Assembly (NCBI RefSeq): GCF_001186125.1 | Contig: NW_014039928.1 | Coordinates: forward strand, 557-22,377 | Direction of reading: 5' to 3' | DNA: 21,821 nucleotides | DNA from: Sphaeroforma arctica JP610 | Lineage: Eukaryota > Opisthokonta > Ichthyosporea > Ichthyophonida | Position numbers and translations under genes: made by a program | Shown here: one piece after another, positions 1 through 9,063 of the stretch | Layout: each line of letters opens with the position of its first letter | How positions within the stretch are numbered: the stretch's first letter is position 1 | The notes under the pieces: generated by a model | Databases searched by the model: none | The model's input: the letters and a program-made list of their open reading frames with translations, nothing else | What the model was told of the DNA's origin: nothing

Positions 1-115
1 GGACTGAGGCCAATTAGCCATTCGCTGCCTCGCTGGCATATATTACTTGTATGCACTCACATACTCGCTGAACAACATGAATGGAAAGCTTTAGGAATTG
101 TGCAATGTACCGTTG

Positions 116-255
116 CCGTTGGATGTGAAATGAATAATTGTGCAATGAACCGTTGGATGTGAAATAAGAGAATGTTAGGCCGTTGGATGTGGAATTAGAG
201 AATGGAAGGCCGTTGGATGTGAAATTAGAGAATAGAAGGCCGTTGGATGTAGAAT
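116..255. repeat. 30-bp minisatellite, about 4.5 copies
   Basis: Units begin with CCGTTGGATGT at 116, 150, 180, 210 and 240. The three central units are exactly 30 bp and the first is 34 bp. The units are directly abutting with no unique spacers, so this is a tandem repeat and not a CRISPR array. The period of 30 is a multiple of 3, so long open frames appear across it on the minus strand by chance; a low-complexity minus frame (14-265) is best explained that way. Confidence 0.9.
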
Positions 256-291
256 CGAAAGGCATGTGGATCTAGAATTTTGAAATAGTGA

Positions 292-373
292 GGCCGTCGG
301 TTCGCGAGTATAGCATATTCGTCATTATTTGGTCGTTGGTTTACGAGTACCATACTCTACATTTTTAACATTT
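292..373. repeat. degenerate ~41-bp direct duplication
   Basis: Two adjacent diverged copies share the pattern GGCCGTCGGTTCGCGAGTA (near 293) and GGTCGTTGGTTTACGAGTA (near 332). The words resemble the CCGTTGG unit of the neighbouring minisatellite, so this may be an older extension of that array. No function is suggested. Confidence 0.5.
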
Positions 374-468
374 TTCTTACTTAGATAAGTCGAATAACCT
401 GCACTCAAAAAGAGAGAACGAGTGATGTATCATACAGGGAGTCTCAAAGAAACTTTAACTTTTTTGAA

Positions 469-684
469 GTGTACTGCGAAGAGTCTCAAATAATCTTTAT
501 ACCTAAGAAGAGAGGCATCCCAGACAAGAAGAAGCCCAAACAAGTGAAGAGGCCCAAACAAGTGAAGAGGTCCCAACAAGTAAAAAGGCCCCAACAAGTA
601 AAGAGGCCCCAACAAGTAAAGAGGCCCCAACAAGCAAGCCGAATGGGCACAGAAGAACTGCAACCACAAGAGGTTAGCAGCTGA
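469..684 (+). CDS. short frame with KQVKRP-type hexapeptide repeats (unrecognised)
   Basis: A 71-codon ATG frame. Residues about 1-22 are non-repetitive and lysine-rich. Residues about 23-58 are six tandem hexapeptides of the form (P/S)(K/Q)QVKR, giving a strongly basic protein with no membrane segment or signal peptide. The C-terminus is short and acidic/polar. I recognise no family. The coding reading rests only on the frame staying open through 18-bp units (a multiple of 3), which would happen in any frame without a stop; the opposite strand also stays open across the array. It may therefore be a simple-sequence artefact. Basic hexapeptide arrays of this sort would suit nucleic-acid binding, but that is only a guess. 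Confidence 0.25.
   Translation: MYCEESQIIFIPKKRGIPDKKKPKQVKRPKQVKRSQQVKRPQQVKRPQQVKRPQQASRMGTEELQPQEVSS
535..642. repeat. 18-bp tandem repeat, six units
   Basis: Units start at 535, 553, 571, 589, 607 and 625, of the form CCC(A/C)AACAAGTRAAGAGG. The first two units share one variant (AAACAAGTGAAG) and the next ones share another (CAACAAGTAAAG), which suggests stepwise expansion. The last unit has drifted at its 3' end. The array underlies the basic hexapeptide repeat of the 469-684 frame. Confidence 0.92.
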
Positions 685-689
685 TTAGG

Positions 690-1777
690 TACCAAGAAAC
701 CCAATAAGAAGTCCGCTGGGAGATTTAAAACTCCCAACAACGAGCAAGGTAACCAAATAGTGTTTACAAAAAGATCGTGTTCAAGTGTAGTGTTCTAAAT
801 CATGTAAGGTGATAGTATCGTGTCACATTGAAAGATTGTTAGGCCGAGGGAAGACAAAACCAGTGAAAAATTGATAAGCTGCCAAAGTGATTGAATTATC
901 AATGTTGGAGATTTTCTAGGATTTTCAAACAAGAAAACTTCCTGACAATAGGGTCCCAAAAGGGCACCATTCCACTTCACATAAGTCTCCTAGAAACATA
1001 GTGCACGCTCACCAACACAACCAGCGAGACAGGGCTCAAACAATCCGGTACGTAGATAGGCTCGCATTTACACCCAAAGTAAAATCATTACGTGTTTTAG
1101 GGGAATAGCTATACAAGAGTCACGCACAATCAAGAACAACTAATATGGTATAACTCATAGAAATCATGAGACAGAGGAACATCTAACCTCATAGAAATCA
1201 GAGAACAGATGAACACCCATTCTCAAATCGAAGAGAAACCAAGTAGCACGTGCACATAGCCACAATATTATAATATAATAGACTAATGGAAACACACGAA
1301 AGGCGTGAAGGTTAACTAATGCATCAAAAGGAGCCTAAATTTCAAGATTAGTTCAGGGATCCATGCTAATTAGCAGCAGCACGTAAACATACAAATACGT
1401 GCATTATCCAAACAACAAAATTGCAAAAGATAGCATTCTAAAGCACCACTACGAGTTAGTCATACTACACAAACACGTGATTGAGTAAATTACTCAGTTC
1501 CAAAACACGATAGAATGCGCGAAGCATTCCAATGACATCGTGGGACAGAATTGATTTTGCGCATAGCAATCTCTAAGCATCAACCAGAACATAAACAAAA
1601 ACGGTAACAACAGTGACATCACTAGAATAAGAGATTGCGCTAAACACTCACTGAACATCACACAAGGCATACACTGCCTCACAAGCATAGTAAATGGTAC
1701 AATTACACCACACACACTGTTAAAAGAAGTATTCACCTAGCCAGCATCGATAAGATCCAGCAAGATAGCTCTCACAG
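690..1777. other. AT-rich flank, nothing recognised
   Basis: About 1.1 kb of A-rich sequence with no long frame that looks coding and no match to the retroelements in the window. A short imperfect direct repeat (CTCATAGAAATCA followed by GAGA/AGAACA words) lies at about 1148-1219. Minus frames at 795-980 and 1494-1736 have compositions that look like random translation, with no motifs and no support. Confidence 0.6.
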
Positions 1778-1876
1778 ATAAGAGTACAGTTATAAACAAA
1801 AAGACAAGACTTAGTAAACACAATCTCATAAGAGTAGGGTTACAAATGAAAGACAAGGCTTAATGAACACAATCTC
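1778..1876. repeat. ~50-bp tandem duplication
   Basis: Two adjacent copies (1778-1827, 1828-1876) both begin ATAAGAGTA and both end ACACAATCTC, with about nine differences by eye. It lies a few hundred bases outside the A1 LTR. No coding or regulatory meaning is apparent. Confidence 0.85.
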
Positions 1877-2056
1877 ACAAGTGATTAGATGATTAGGTGA
1901 TAAAGTAAGCAACTCGAACACATCCACTGAAATCCGATCAGGGCAAATAAAAAGCCAAAGAAGATCAATGAAGGAGGACAAGGGGAATGGAATAGAGCAC
2001 ACACAAATACCACATGACAAGCGAACACTTAGTGTTGAGTATGGGGAGTAGCTAAA
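1877..2056. other. flank up to the A1 LTR, nothing recognised
   Basis: AT-rich sequence between the 50-bp tandem repeat and the edge of the family A LTR. A minus frame at 1826-2086 crosses from this flank into the LTR and has no recognisable motif, so it is not called as a gene. Confidence 0.5.
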
Positions 2057-2356
2057 AGGTACGAGACAATAGGATACAATAGACATCTTCTCAAGTACGG
2101 TTATCTCAGCTAGGAAAAGTTCCTAGTCTTAGAGAATCGAACTGAGTCTTTATTTGTGTTTTCACTAGACTCGGGATTTACTTGAGTGTTTCTCTCTCAC
2201 GCTGGAGTCCCGGTATAGCTTACCGGTTATACCGCTAATATTTCTGATAACTCTAATATCAGAAATATCCCAATCCTAATTCCAAACCAGTATTTGATTA
2301 TTCTGGGTTTTGGGATTTGTATTGGCTTTTTGACAATCTGGTCCCTAGATGCTACA
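2057..2356 (-). repeat. A1 3' LTR
   Basis: Direct repeat of 7183-7484. On the minus strand it starts TGTAGCATCTAGGG, the usual TG start of an LTR, directly after a purine-rich tract. The inner end reads CTCGTACCT, so the classic CA end is not obvious and the exact outer boundary (about 2053-2058) is uncertain. A third, partial copy lies at 17225-17406. An internal near-palindrome (ATTTCTGATAACTCTAATATCAGAAAT near 2239-2265, seen in all three copies) may be a structural element of the LTR RNA. Confidence 0.9.
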
Positions 2357-2796
2357 GCCCCCCAACTTTATGCTTCTTAGCCTGCGTGGGAGTAGAAAGT
2401 GACATCTTACAGTACTAGACTATCTAGAGGTTGGTGTTTGTATACAGGGAATAACTTGTCCCTTAGGGGGCATAAGATGAAAAACCTGCCATCATTATCT
2501 ATTCTTACATGTTACCGATTAATTAAATTTATACTATAACTGGAATTCTCTACCACGTTCATCGGAGTCAGTCTTGACCGGTGCTCTCGGTTGATCTCAA
2601 CTTAGTTTAGGAAAACGCTTCTCAACGGTGACTCTACAGCCGAGTCTCTGGTCCTTGTCCCTCTGGTATGTGGGGGTATCATGCTTCTAGGCGAGAAAAG
2701 TGGGAGTGTCCTGTAGTGTCAGTGAGACTGGCTTAGATCCCCCGCCTCGTGCGCTTTCTGTGACTCGCAATCTTTCATAAGTGCTCATCGTCGTTG
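2357..2796 (-). other. A1 3' non-coding region with polypurine tract
   Basis: On the minus strand this lies between the chromodomain remnant and the 3' LTR. It ends with AAGTTGGGGGGC directly before TGTAGC, which fits the polypurine tract that primes plus-strand DNA synthesis. A second G-rich word (TTATGCCCCCTAAG) lies about 120 bp earlier. The block 2357-2510 is closely matched at 17407-17546 in copy A2, so it belongs to the element and not to the host. Confidence 0.75.
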
Positions 2797-2972
2797 GCTT
2801 CTTTGGCCTTGACTGCCTTCTTTTACGTATATGGCGTTGACGGTATGTTGTAATGACATCAGCATCTGCGATGTCTGATTCATGCGTCTAGGTATGCTCA
2901 CCATCTGTCCATTGCAGTAGGTACTCCTGGGATCCATAACCTCGGATGGACGGCCTGTCGTCGACTATAGAG
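2797..2972 (-). pseudogene. A1 chromodomain remnant after integrase
   Basis: Translating the minus strand beyond the integrase frame shows a segment reading DDRPSIRGYGSQEYLLQWTD (about 2966-2900). This matches the chromodomain pattern of a hydrophobic strand, a turn, then E-Y-L-hydrophobic-W. A following segment reading DIADADVITTYRQRHIRKRR (about 2876-2815) has the look of the C-terminal helix and basic tail. In chromoviruses this domain guides integration by recognising histone marks. The same organisation (DDAKDIAAYHKA then RKRQR) is seen in family B at 11413-11790. The remnant is broken; no repaired reading is offered. Confidence 0.65.
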
Positions 2973-3118
2973 GAGAACTGAGTCTCTTCGTTTGGTTGCA
3001 CGTGATTGTTGGAATTAAATGCTTCCGGAGCATTGGCCCTTTTTACAAGGCCAAGTAGCTCATCACGGATCGAGTCGGGATATTCAGGTGCTTTAGTCCC
3101 ATCAAGGCTACAGACAAA

Positions 3119-4240
3119 CTACCTGTTGCCCTCCATGCATACTATTCTGTATGGTCCACCATTTGGTGCTGTTAACTTGTTCATTTCACCTTGATAGCGA
3201 ACCATGACAAGGTCCCCTACCTGGAAGTTTACGTACTCCTTTTGGTATTTTCGACCGTATGCTGCGCGCATCTTCTCTTGATGCTGTGCAACATTAATAT
3301 CTAGTTGTGGCCTGATGGCTTCTTCTAGATTTTGCAGTCGCTCTTCCCAAGATACTGTTGTACTGGGTGCAGTCACTGGCTCGTTATAGTCCTTGAATTG
3401 ATTCTGTCTGCAACCAAAGTATACATTAAAGCGCGGTGACTTGTGTCTTCTGGATGTGCGCAGGTTGTGGCCCATCTGTACGAATAGAAGTCGTGAACAC
3501 CAGTTACCTGGATTCTGTTCAACGAACTTTCGTAGTAGTGGCATGAAGTCTCTGTGCGATCGTTCGTTCGCGCCTAATACTCTAGGTTGATACGGCCGAG
3601 AGACTAGGTGTTGCATTGGCGCTTGTTCAACAACTTTTAAAAGTATGTCGTTAAAATATTCAGTGCCTTGGTCAGTTTGTATGATTTGTGGGAATCCATG
3701 TTCACACATGATTGGTACCAGCGTGCGTGCTATGGTAGCTGCTGATTTATCCATCATTGGACGTAAAATAACGTATGATGAGTGTAGATCATCCCATACT
3801 AACACATATGGGTGTCCTCTGTTGGAATTTAATAGTGGACCTATGGTGTCCACTTGGACTCTGTCGCCTGGATATGCGGCTGTGATTGATTGTAAGGGGT
3901 GAAATTCCTTTTTGTTTATCTTGTTTTTGAGACATGGTATGCATCCGTCAATGGACTTGTTTACATGTTGTTGGATATCCGGCCAATCATGTCCATCGAC
4001 TTGCAACTTGTGTACCATTTCCTCAGGAGTGTAATGTCCTAAGTTGTGGTATTGCCCGATGATGTTGACCCGTGTCTCATACTCTCTTACCTGTGGTGCA
4101 TCCCCAGAGTGAACTGGTTCCAAAAAAAAACCACGTTGCATTGGGGTAGTAGGGTACACATATCGTGATGCTGGTTGCCTCTTCAATGACTTTGTCAAGG
4201 ACATCAGGTATGAGTTCCCGTGATGGGTTCGCCCATGCAT
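3119..4240 (-). pseudogene. A1 integrase, long open segment (HHCC, DD35E, GPY)
   Basis: A 373-codon open segment. Around residues 49-101 is the zinc-binding HHCC region (YHNLGHY, then CIPCLKN). The catalytic core carries the DDE triad: D in VQVDTIGP, D in QTDQGTEYF, and E in LGANERSH, 35 residues after the second D, as in retroviral and Ty3 integrases. Near the C-terminus GGPYRIV matches the GPY/F module typical of gypsy/chromovirus integrases. It would act as the nuclear strand-transfer enzyme that inserts the cDNA copy. A chromodomain remnant follows on the same strand. This is the best-preserved part of A1, but the element around it is broken. Confidence 0.93.
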
Positions 4241-4388
4241 TCACTTCCTGCGCCCACTTTTGTTGTAGCGCATACTGTTATTTGGTGTAGTATTTATCTG
4301 TGTGTGCATTGTGTGCCGATGCAAACAGATCCACTGTGAATTTTCCAAACGGTCGTTCAGCTTCTTGGTATAATATGGGATGTAACAT

Positions 4389-5024
4389 TCAGTCTATAGC
4401 CAATATGGTGATGGGCATGTTCGTTTCCAAGGTGGTGTACTCTTGTCTATCATGTGTTGCCTCATTTGCCATTTGTAATCCTTTTGACTCTTTCGTATTA
4501 AAAGTGTCTTCATGTATGATGGAGAAATGGTGGTGGAACGTTTTTGCTATCCATTTGGCTAGCATTGGGTGTAACGTCTGTTGACTGTTCATTTGCGTGA
4601 GCGCTTTGTGATCTGTCCACAGTGTTATGTCCCCCCCTTTGATGTATTCGGAGAAATGTTCCAGGCTGTATACCAGTGCTAGTAGCTCTTTGGTATTTGT
4701 GCCATAACTTTGTTGTGCTGGATTCAAGCCTTTTGAGAAATAGAGAATAGCTCTTCTAGCTCCATTGATGACTTGAAATAAACATCCTCCTATGCCATAG
4801 TCACTAGCATCATTCATTATTTGAAACGATATCCAATCGACAGGGTATGCTAGCGTCGCGGAACAGGCGATGGCTTCTTTGAGTTCTTCCCGCTTCATTT
4901 TGAGTTCCGGAGTCCATAACATGGATATGTTCTGGTTCATTTTTCCTTTCATTAAGTCCCGAAAGTGTTTCGTTGTGTCGGCAAAGTTGGGGGCATGGTC
5001 TCGCATGTAATTTGCTAGTCCCAC
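4389..5024 (-). pseudogene. A1 RT connection and RNase H
   Basis: A 211-codon open segment. It opens with the RT connection region (GLANYMRDHAPNFA, typical of the gypsy thumb/connection). The RNase H core then starts at NDASDYGIGG, giving the first catalytic Asp, followed by NTKELLALVYSLEHF with the catalytic Glu and WTDHKALT with another Asp. RNase H removes the RNA strand during cDNA synthesis. Copy A2 has a close counterpart at 17550-18043. The position between RT (5105 upward) and integrase (4240 downward) is as expected for Ty3/gypsy. Confidence 0.9.
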
Positions 5025-5104
5025 TACTTGCGCAGATCTCTTTTTGTCTTGGTTAGTGGCCAGTCCATCACTCTTTTCTGTTCCTCAGGGTCTGCTTTGA
5101 GTCC

Positions 5105-5620
5105 CTAAGTGGTGACTTTCACACCGAGAATGTTGACCACTTTGACCGCGAAGGCATACTTGTTGTGATTGAGCCGGAAGTTTGCTCCATTCAGTCGCTT
5201 GATTACTTCATGAACTGTCTTGTGGTGTTCTTCTTCTGTGAGACTCGCAATGACTATGTCATCTACATACACTTGCACTCCTTTGATATCTATGAGCAGG
5301 TTTGCCATGACTCTCTGTAATTGTGCTGTGAGTGAGTGTAGTCAAACGGCGCAGACTTGAATGAGTACTGCGCTCCTCTCCACGAGAATGTGAAGAAGTG
5401 TTGGCTTGCTTCGTCTACTAGGAAATGGTGGAATCCTTCTGTGAGATCTAGCTTCGAAAAGAATTGTGCTCCTTGTAGGTTGTGTAATACTTCTTTATTT
5501 GCGATAACACAAACGTGTCTTGTTCATATTGATAACTGATCTCACATAAGTCTAGACATGTTCTTATTTTCTTGAGTAGACCTGATTGGACATGTTCACC
5601 TGTTGATAACAGCGGTAGGT
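5105..5620 (-). pseudogene. A1 reverse transcriptase palm with YVDD motif
   Basis: The segment 5105-5308 reads ...VQVYVDDIVIAS, the YxDD catalytic motif C of reverse transcriptase, followed by the family-typical GANFRLNHNKYAF and ILGVKVT. Sequence upstream on this strand to about 5620 matches the RT of the plus-strand copy A3 (9717-10092), including the equivalent of its RTCLDLRQINYQY (fingers, motif 1) and LQGAQFF. The enzyme would copy element RNA into DNA. It is broken. Plus-strand frames over this stretch (5357-5539, 5603-6055) are shadows. Confidence 0.88.
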
Positions 5621-5660
5621 TCACCGTTGTCGGCGTGTTGCGTTTGTGTATGTGACCATC

Positions 5661-5700
5661 TTCAAACTACCTTTGCACATTTCAAACTACCTTTGCACAT
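5661..5700. repeat. 20-bp perfect tandem duplication inside A1
   Basis: TTCAAACTACCTTTGCACAT is present twice back to back (5661-5680 and 5681-5700). The matching region of copy A3 (about 9655-9672) has only one version. This makes it a private duplication of A1 and another instance of the tandem duplication seen throughout the window. Confidence 0.9.
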
Positions 5701-5754
5701 TCTTATCCGTTTGCGGAATATATTTATAAGGTACAAGGTTGACTTTAGCGTGCC

Positions 5755-6387
5755 TCATTTGTCTGACGATGATTCACTTGCAGGTACTGCGACTGCGGAG
5801 CATGGTAGGTTGCAATGTATATCAGGAGGTATATTCGCATTGGTATCTAGAAGGTCTGCAAGTGACTCTCTGAAACATTCATGTTCATGCTCTGGGTCCT
5901 CGTCATGTGGTGTGAGGAGTGATTCCCATTTTGCATCTGTTGGTATAAGTAAGTTGATTAATCGTGCGATGTATATACATATGTATGGTAGAATGTCCAT
6001 ACCAAGAAGTCTCGGTGCCTTCTTGTCAGGTAGGTCCAATACTTCAAAACATTGAGAGGTCTTCCTACCTCCAAGGCTAATGTCACAAACTTCAGTTGAT
6101 CCAGTGCGTTGTATTCTTGCATCTGTTTGTGCTAGTTGAGTATAACCCGGTTGCGCTCTGACAGAGATATATATTTCTCATACTACACTTTTGTCCATGC
6201 ATGAGCGTTGTGTGCCCGAGTCTAATAGTGCATTGTAAGCATTGTCATTAATTTGTATGTGAATGTGTAAGCGTTGGTCTCGTGGTCCGGGAAGTAAAAA
6301 TAAAGGTTGATATTTTATATCATTTGCAGTTATTAACAACGTTTCTTCATCTGTGAATACATTGAGCCTGTCAGCCAGGTCAATCAT
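5755..6387 (-). pseudogene. A1 aspartic protease region
   Basis: Segment 6178-6387 carries NALLDSGTQRSC, the retropepsin D-(S/T)-G active-site motif (about 6215-6230). Further along the minus strand, 5755-6039 includes LLGMDILPYICIYIARLINL, the LG-x-D-x-L motif that normally ends the retropepsin fold, followed by an acidic linker with HDEDPEHEHE toward RT. The protease would cleave the Gag-Pol polyprotein in the particle. Close relatives are at 9064-9440 (A3, plus) and 18250-18600 (A2, minus). It is broken. Confidence 0.85.
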
Positions 6388-7182
6388 GTTTGCTTCCGCC
6401 CACCAGTTATTTCAGTGCTCACCACCTTCTGTGATGTCTTCCACTTTGCCAAATGTAATTGACAGTAAATGTAATTGACCTTGTTCTGGTTGTGTGCTCC
6501 ATTATCTGGCTTGTGACGTTTGTTAGCGTTAGTAGAGTAATCCTCAGCTTGTGCGGTTGTCTGTGCGTTGTTACGTTTGTTTAGTGCTCGCACTTCGTCC
6601 CTCAACATACGCTCTGCTTGTGTCACAGTCGCCATTCTGATGTGTGACTCAGTCATAGTATGAAACTTGGTGTGTTCTATGTCTGACAAGTACCCTTCAC
6701 TGTCATCTGGTTGCTTATCTCCTTTGATTAGAGTATCCACCTGTGTTTGCAGTCCACAGTACTTAAGTGCGTGGTACCTTTGTACTTTGAGGACTTGTAA
6801 AGGTATGGGTTCCTTGTCTGAATTGCGGTAACCCTTCTCTAACATCGCCATTGTCTTATGCGCACGCTCTGTGCGCACTTCGACGTTCAGTTTCTTATTC
6901 TGTATATCGTTGAGAAATTCTACAACAGATAGTCTACCGGGTGTGGTCTGAGTCTATCAATAATGGCTCAATTGAACTGCTCAGGATCCTTGAAGTGCTT
7001 AGTCGCATGCGTCTCATAATCTTTTCAGTTATTGAGTACTGATTTGGTCTTCTCCGTTGCATCAGTGGAATCCAATAGGTTTCTCACTAGTCCTGGGTAC
7101 TGACACAGTGACATAGACTGTTAAGAATAGGTCGCTGCTTGTGTAGTAAACTCTATGATATCTTCACAGTTTTCCATTTCAG
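6384..7182 (-). pseudogene. A1 gag remnant
   Basis: Open segment 6384-6878 (164 codons) and further homologous sequence to 7182 match the gag regions of A3 (8045-8700) and A2 (18956-19250), for example the shared SDIEHTKFHTMTE and the (K/R)EPI words. The part nearest protease is rich in N, Q and basic residues, as in a nucleocapsid region, but the clear zinc knuckle of A3 is not recognised here. Gag would form the virus-like particle. The remnant is flanked directly by the right-hand LTR. Confidence 0.8.
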
Positions 7183-7484
7183 AGGTACGAGACAATAGGA
7201 TACAATAGACCTCTTCTCAAGTAAGGGTATCTCAGCTCGGGAAAGTCCTTTGTCTGAGAGAACCGAACTGAGTCTTAATTTATGTTTTCACTAGACTCGG
7301 GATTTACTTGAGTGTTTCTCTCTCACGCGGGAGTCCTAGTATAGCTTACCGGTTCTACCGCTAATATTTCTGATGACTCTAATATCAGAAATATTCCAAT
7401 CCTAATTCCAAAACTCAGTATTTGATTATTCTGGGATTTGGGATTTGTATTGGCTTTTTGACAATCTGGTCCCTAGATGCTACA
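7183..7484 (-). repeat. A1 5' LTR
   Basis: About 302 bp, direct repeat of 2057-2356 at about 92-93% identity by eye. On the minus strand it begins TGTAGCATCTAGGG at 7484. Immediately to its right, plus-strand copy A3 begins, so the two copies are head-to-head about this LTR. No tRNA-complementary primer-binding site could be named with confidence on its inner side. Confidence 0.9.
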
Positions 7485-7630
7485 TTAGTAGCACTAAGCT
7501 TAGCAACAAGAATTTTCGATTAGAATACACAATCACGGAAGACATCACGTTAACGTAACACAACACGATACTAGTGAGGTGTCATCAATAATAATCCGCA
7601 ATACCCACACTCCATCACAGACATCTCAAG
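7485..7630 (+). other. A3 untranslated leader
   Basis: 146 bp between the A1 LTR and the A3 gag ATG (7631). The last ~45 bp (AATAATCC..ACACTCCATCACAGACATCTCAAG) resemble the sequence just before the gag ATG of A2 (19746-19790 on the minus strand), so this end belongs to the element leader. The left two thirds match nothing else in the window. No primer-binding site could be identified. Confidence 0.5.
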
Positions 7631-8960
7631 ATGCCCACAGCAATCCGAGCAGGCGTGTATGGTGGAGAGGAAGTAGGAGTGGGCACAGATGGTGCAGGGG
7701 GTAGCGTAGGGGAGCCAAACCCAGGTAGGGGGTCAAACCAACCCACACCTGGAGGAGTTTCCATACTAGCCTCAGCAATGCGTCTCGAAATAGACAAGAG
7801 TATATGCCAAGGCAATTATATCTTGGTTAGTAGATTTGTGTCCAAATTGGAACAAACAGCACCTGTGCCTATACCGACTCTACACAAGATGAGGGTAGGC
7901 ATTCATGACCAACAGCCAGAACGACGCATGCCACTCGTGGATGCGGAACTCAGACGACGATACAACCAATCTATGAATGTTTGCGGTGACGATGAAGAAG
8001 ATGATCTCATTTAAATAAGTCAATACATTTGTATATTAGAGCTCATGATTTCAGGCTTAGGCGACCAGATAAATGAACCACCTCTTGCAAAACTACTGAA
8101 GACTTCCGAATTTCATAAGATGCCTAAAGATAGTTACTTTAAAATGGAAAATTGTGAAGACATCATAGGGTTCACTACGCAATGTAGTGTCCTATTCTTG
8201 GCAATGTCTATGCCACTGTGTCAGTACCCAGTACTAGTGAGAAACCTACTATATTCCTCTGATACAACAGAGAAGACCAAGTCAGTACTCAACAGCTTAA
8301 GAGATTCTGAGACGCATACAACTAGGCATTTCAAGGAACCTGAGCAATTCAATAAGATCATTATTGACAGACTCACCCCCATCCAGTAGACTATCTATTG
8401 GAGAAAGTTCTCACCGACATGCAGAATAGGATGTTGAATGTTGAAATGCGCACAGAGCGTACGTATAAGACAATGTCGATGTTAGAGGAGCGTTACCACA
8501 ACTCAGACAAGGAACCCATACACTTTCAGCTCCTCAAAGTACAAAGTTACCAAGCACTCATGTACTACGGACAACAAGCACAGGTGGATGTTCTGATCAG
8601 AACAGACAAACAACCTGAAGGAAGTAAAGGGCACTTGTCAGATATTGAACACACTAAGTTTCATACTATGACTGAAGCAAGCATAAGAGAGGCATTTTAA
8701 GATGCAAGTGGAGCGTATGTTGAGGGATCAGTTGCGAGCGGAGAAAAAAACGTAACAACGCACAGACAACCGGCCAAGCCGACAACAGCACTAACAATGC
8801 TAACAAATGGTATAAACCAGATAATGGTGCACCCAACCAGAACAAGCCGGTGGGACAGGCACAGGAGAAGAAGGGGGCGTGTGAAGAGCGTGCATGTCCC
8901 TACTGCCTAAGCCCACATCGGTTCAGCAAATGTCCCAAAATAAAAAACGAATCAAGCCAA
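7631..8960 (+). pseudogene. A3 gag with CCHC-type zinc knuckle
   Basis: The ATG at 7631 starts a Gly-rich N-terminus (GGEEVGVGTDGAGG) followed by EIDKSICQGN and a conserved (R/K)VGIHDQQPERRMPLVDAELR. This is mirrored in A2 (19267-19745 minus), which supports the start. Open segments 8045-8389 and 8398-8700 continue the capsid-like region. At 8895-8933 the plus strand reads CPYCLSPHRFSKC, a zinc knuckle with CX2CX3HX4C spacing, preceded by a basic/Asn-rich stretch. This is the nucleocapsid part that binds element RNA. It is broken in several places. Confidence 0.85.
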
Positions 8961-9063
8961 GCAGGCTGAGGAGCGGGCCAACAAGGATGTGCAAATAGCA
9001 AGACTGTCCATTACATCTGGCAAGGTGGAAGGCATCACAGGAGGCGATGAACACTGAAACAAC

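Larger units (their letters stand above)
2057..7484 (-). mobile_element. Ty3/gypsy chromovirus fossil, family A copy 1 (A1), broken
   Basis: Read on the minus strand the order is LTR, gag, protease, RT, RNase H, integrase, chromodomain, LTR, which is the Ty3/gypsy order (integrase after RNase H). Two direct ~300-bp repeats bound it, and a C6 run at 2358-2363 next to the left LTR reads as a G-rich polypurine tract immediately before the 3' LTR. The parts are clearly recognisable but the element is broken in several places and cannot be whole. By eye the LTRs differ at about 20-25 of 300 positions, indicating a moderately old insertion. Two further copies of the same family lie at 7485-10412 (plus) and 17225-19790 (minus). 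No convincing target-site duplication was found. Confidence 0.93.

Noticed and set aside
116-255. CRISPR-like array of 30-bp repeats
   Set aside because: The repeats abut with no unique spacers and the sequence is eukaryotic; it is a minisatellite.
430-740. Minus-strand Leu/Gly/Cys-rich frames across the 18-bp repeat
   Set aside because: They arise from the same repeat read in other frames; Leu-rich periodicity is a by-product and no membrane-protein family is recognised.
5603-6055. 150-codon plus-strand frame
   Set aside because: It lies opposite the A1 protease and RT linker, whose motifs are clear on the minus strand; its composition (Ser/Cys-rich) is that of an antisense shadow.
2047-7492. 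AGTAGC near both outer edges of A1 as a target-site duplication
   Set aside because: On the right it lies 2 bp outside the LTR edge and on the left 4 bp outside it, and extending the LTR to meet both copies conflicts with the TG start next to the purine tract. Probably chance.
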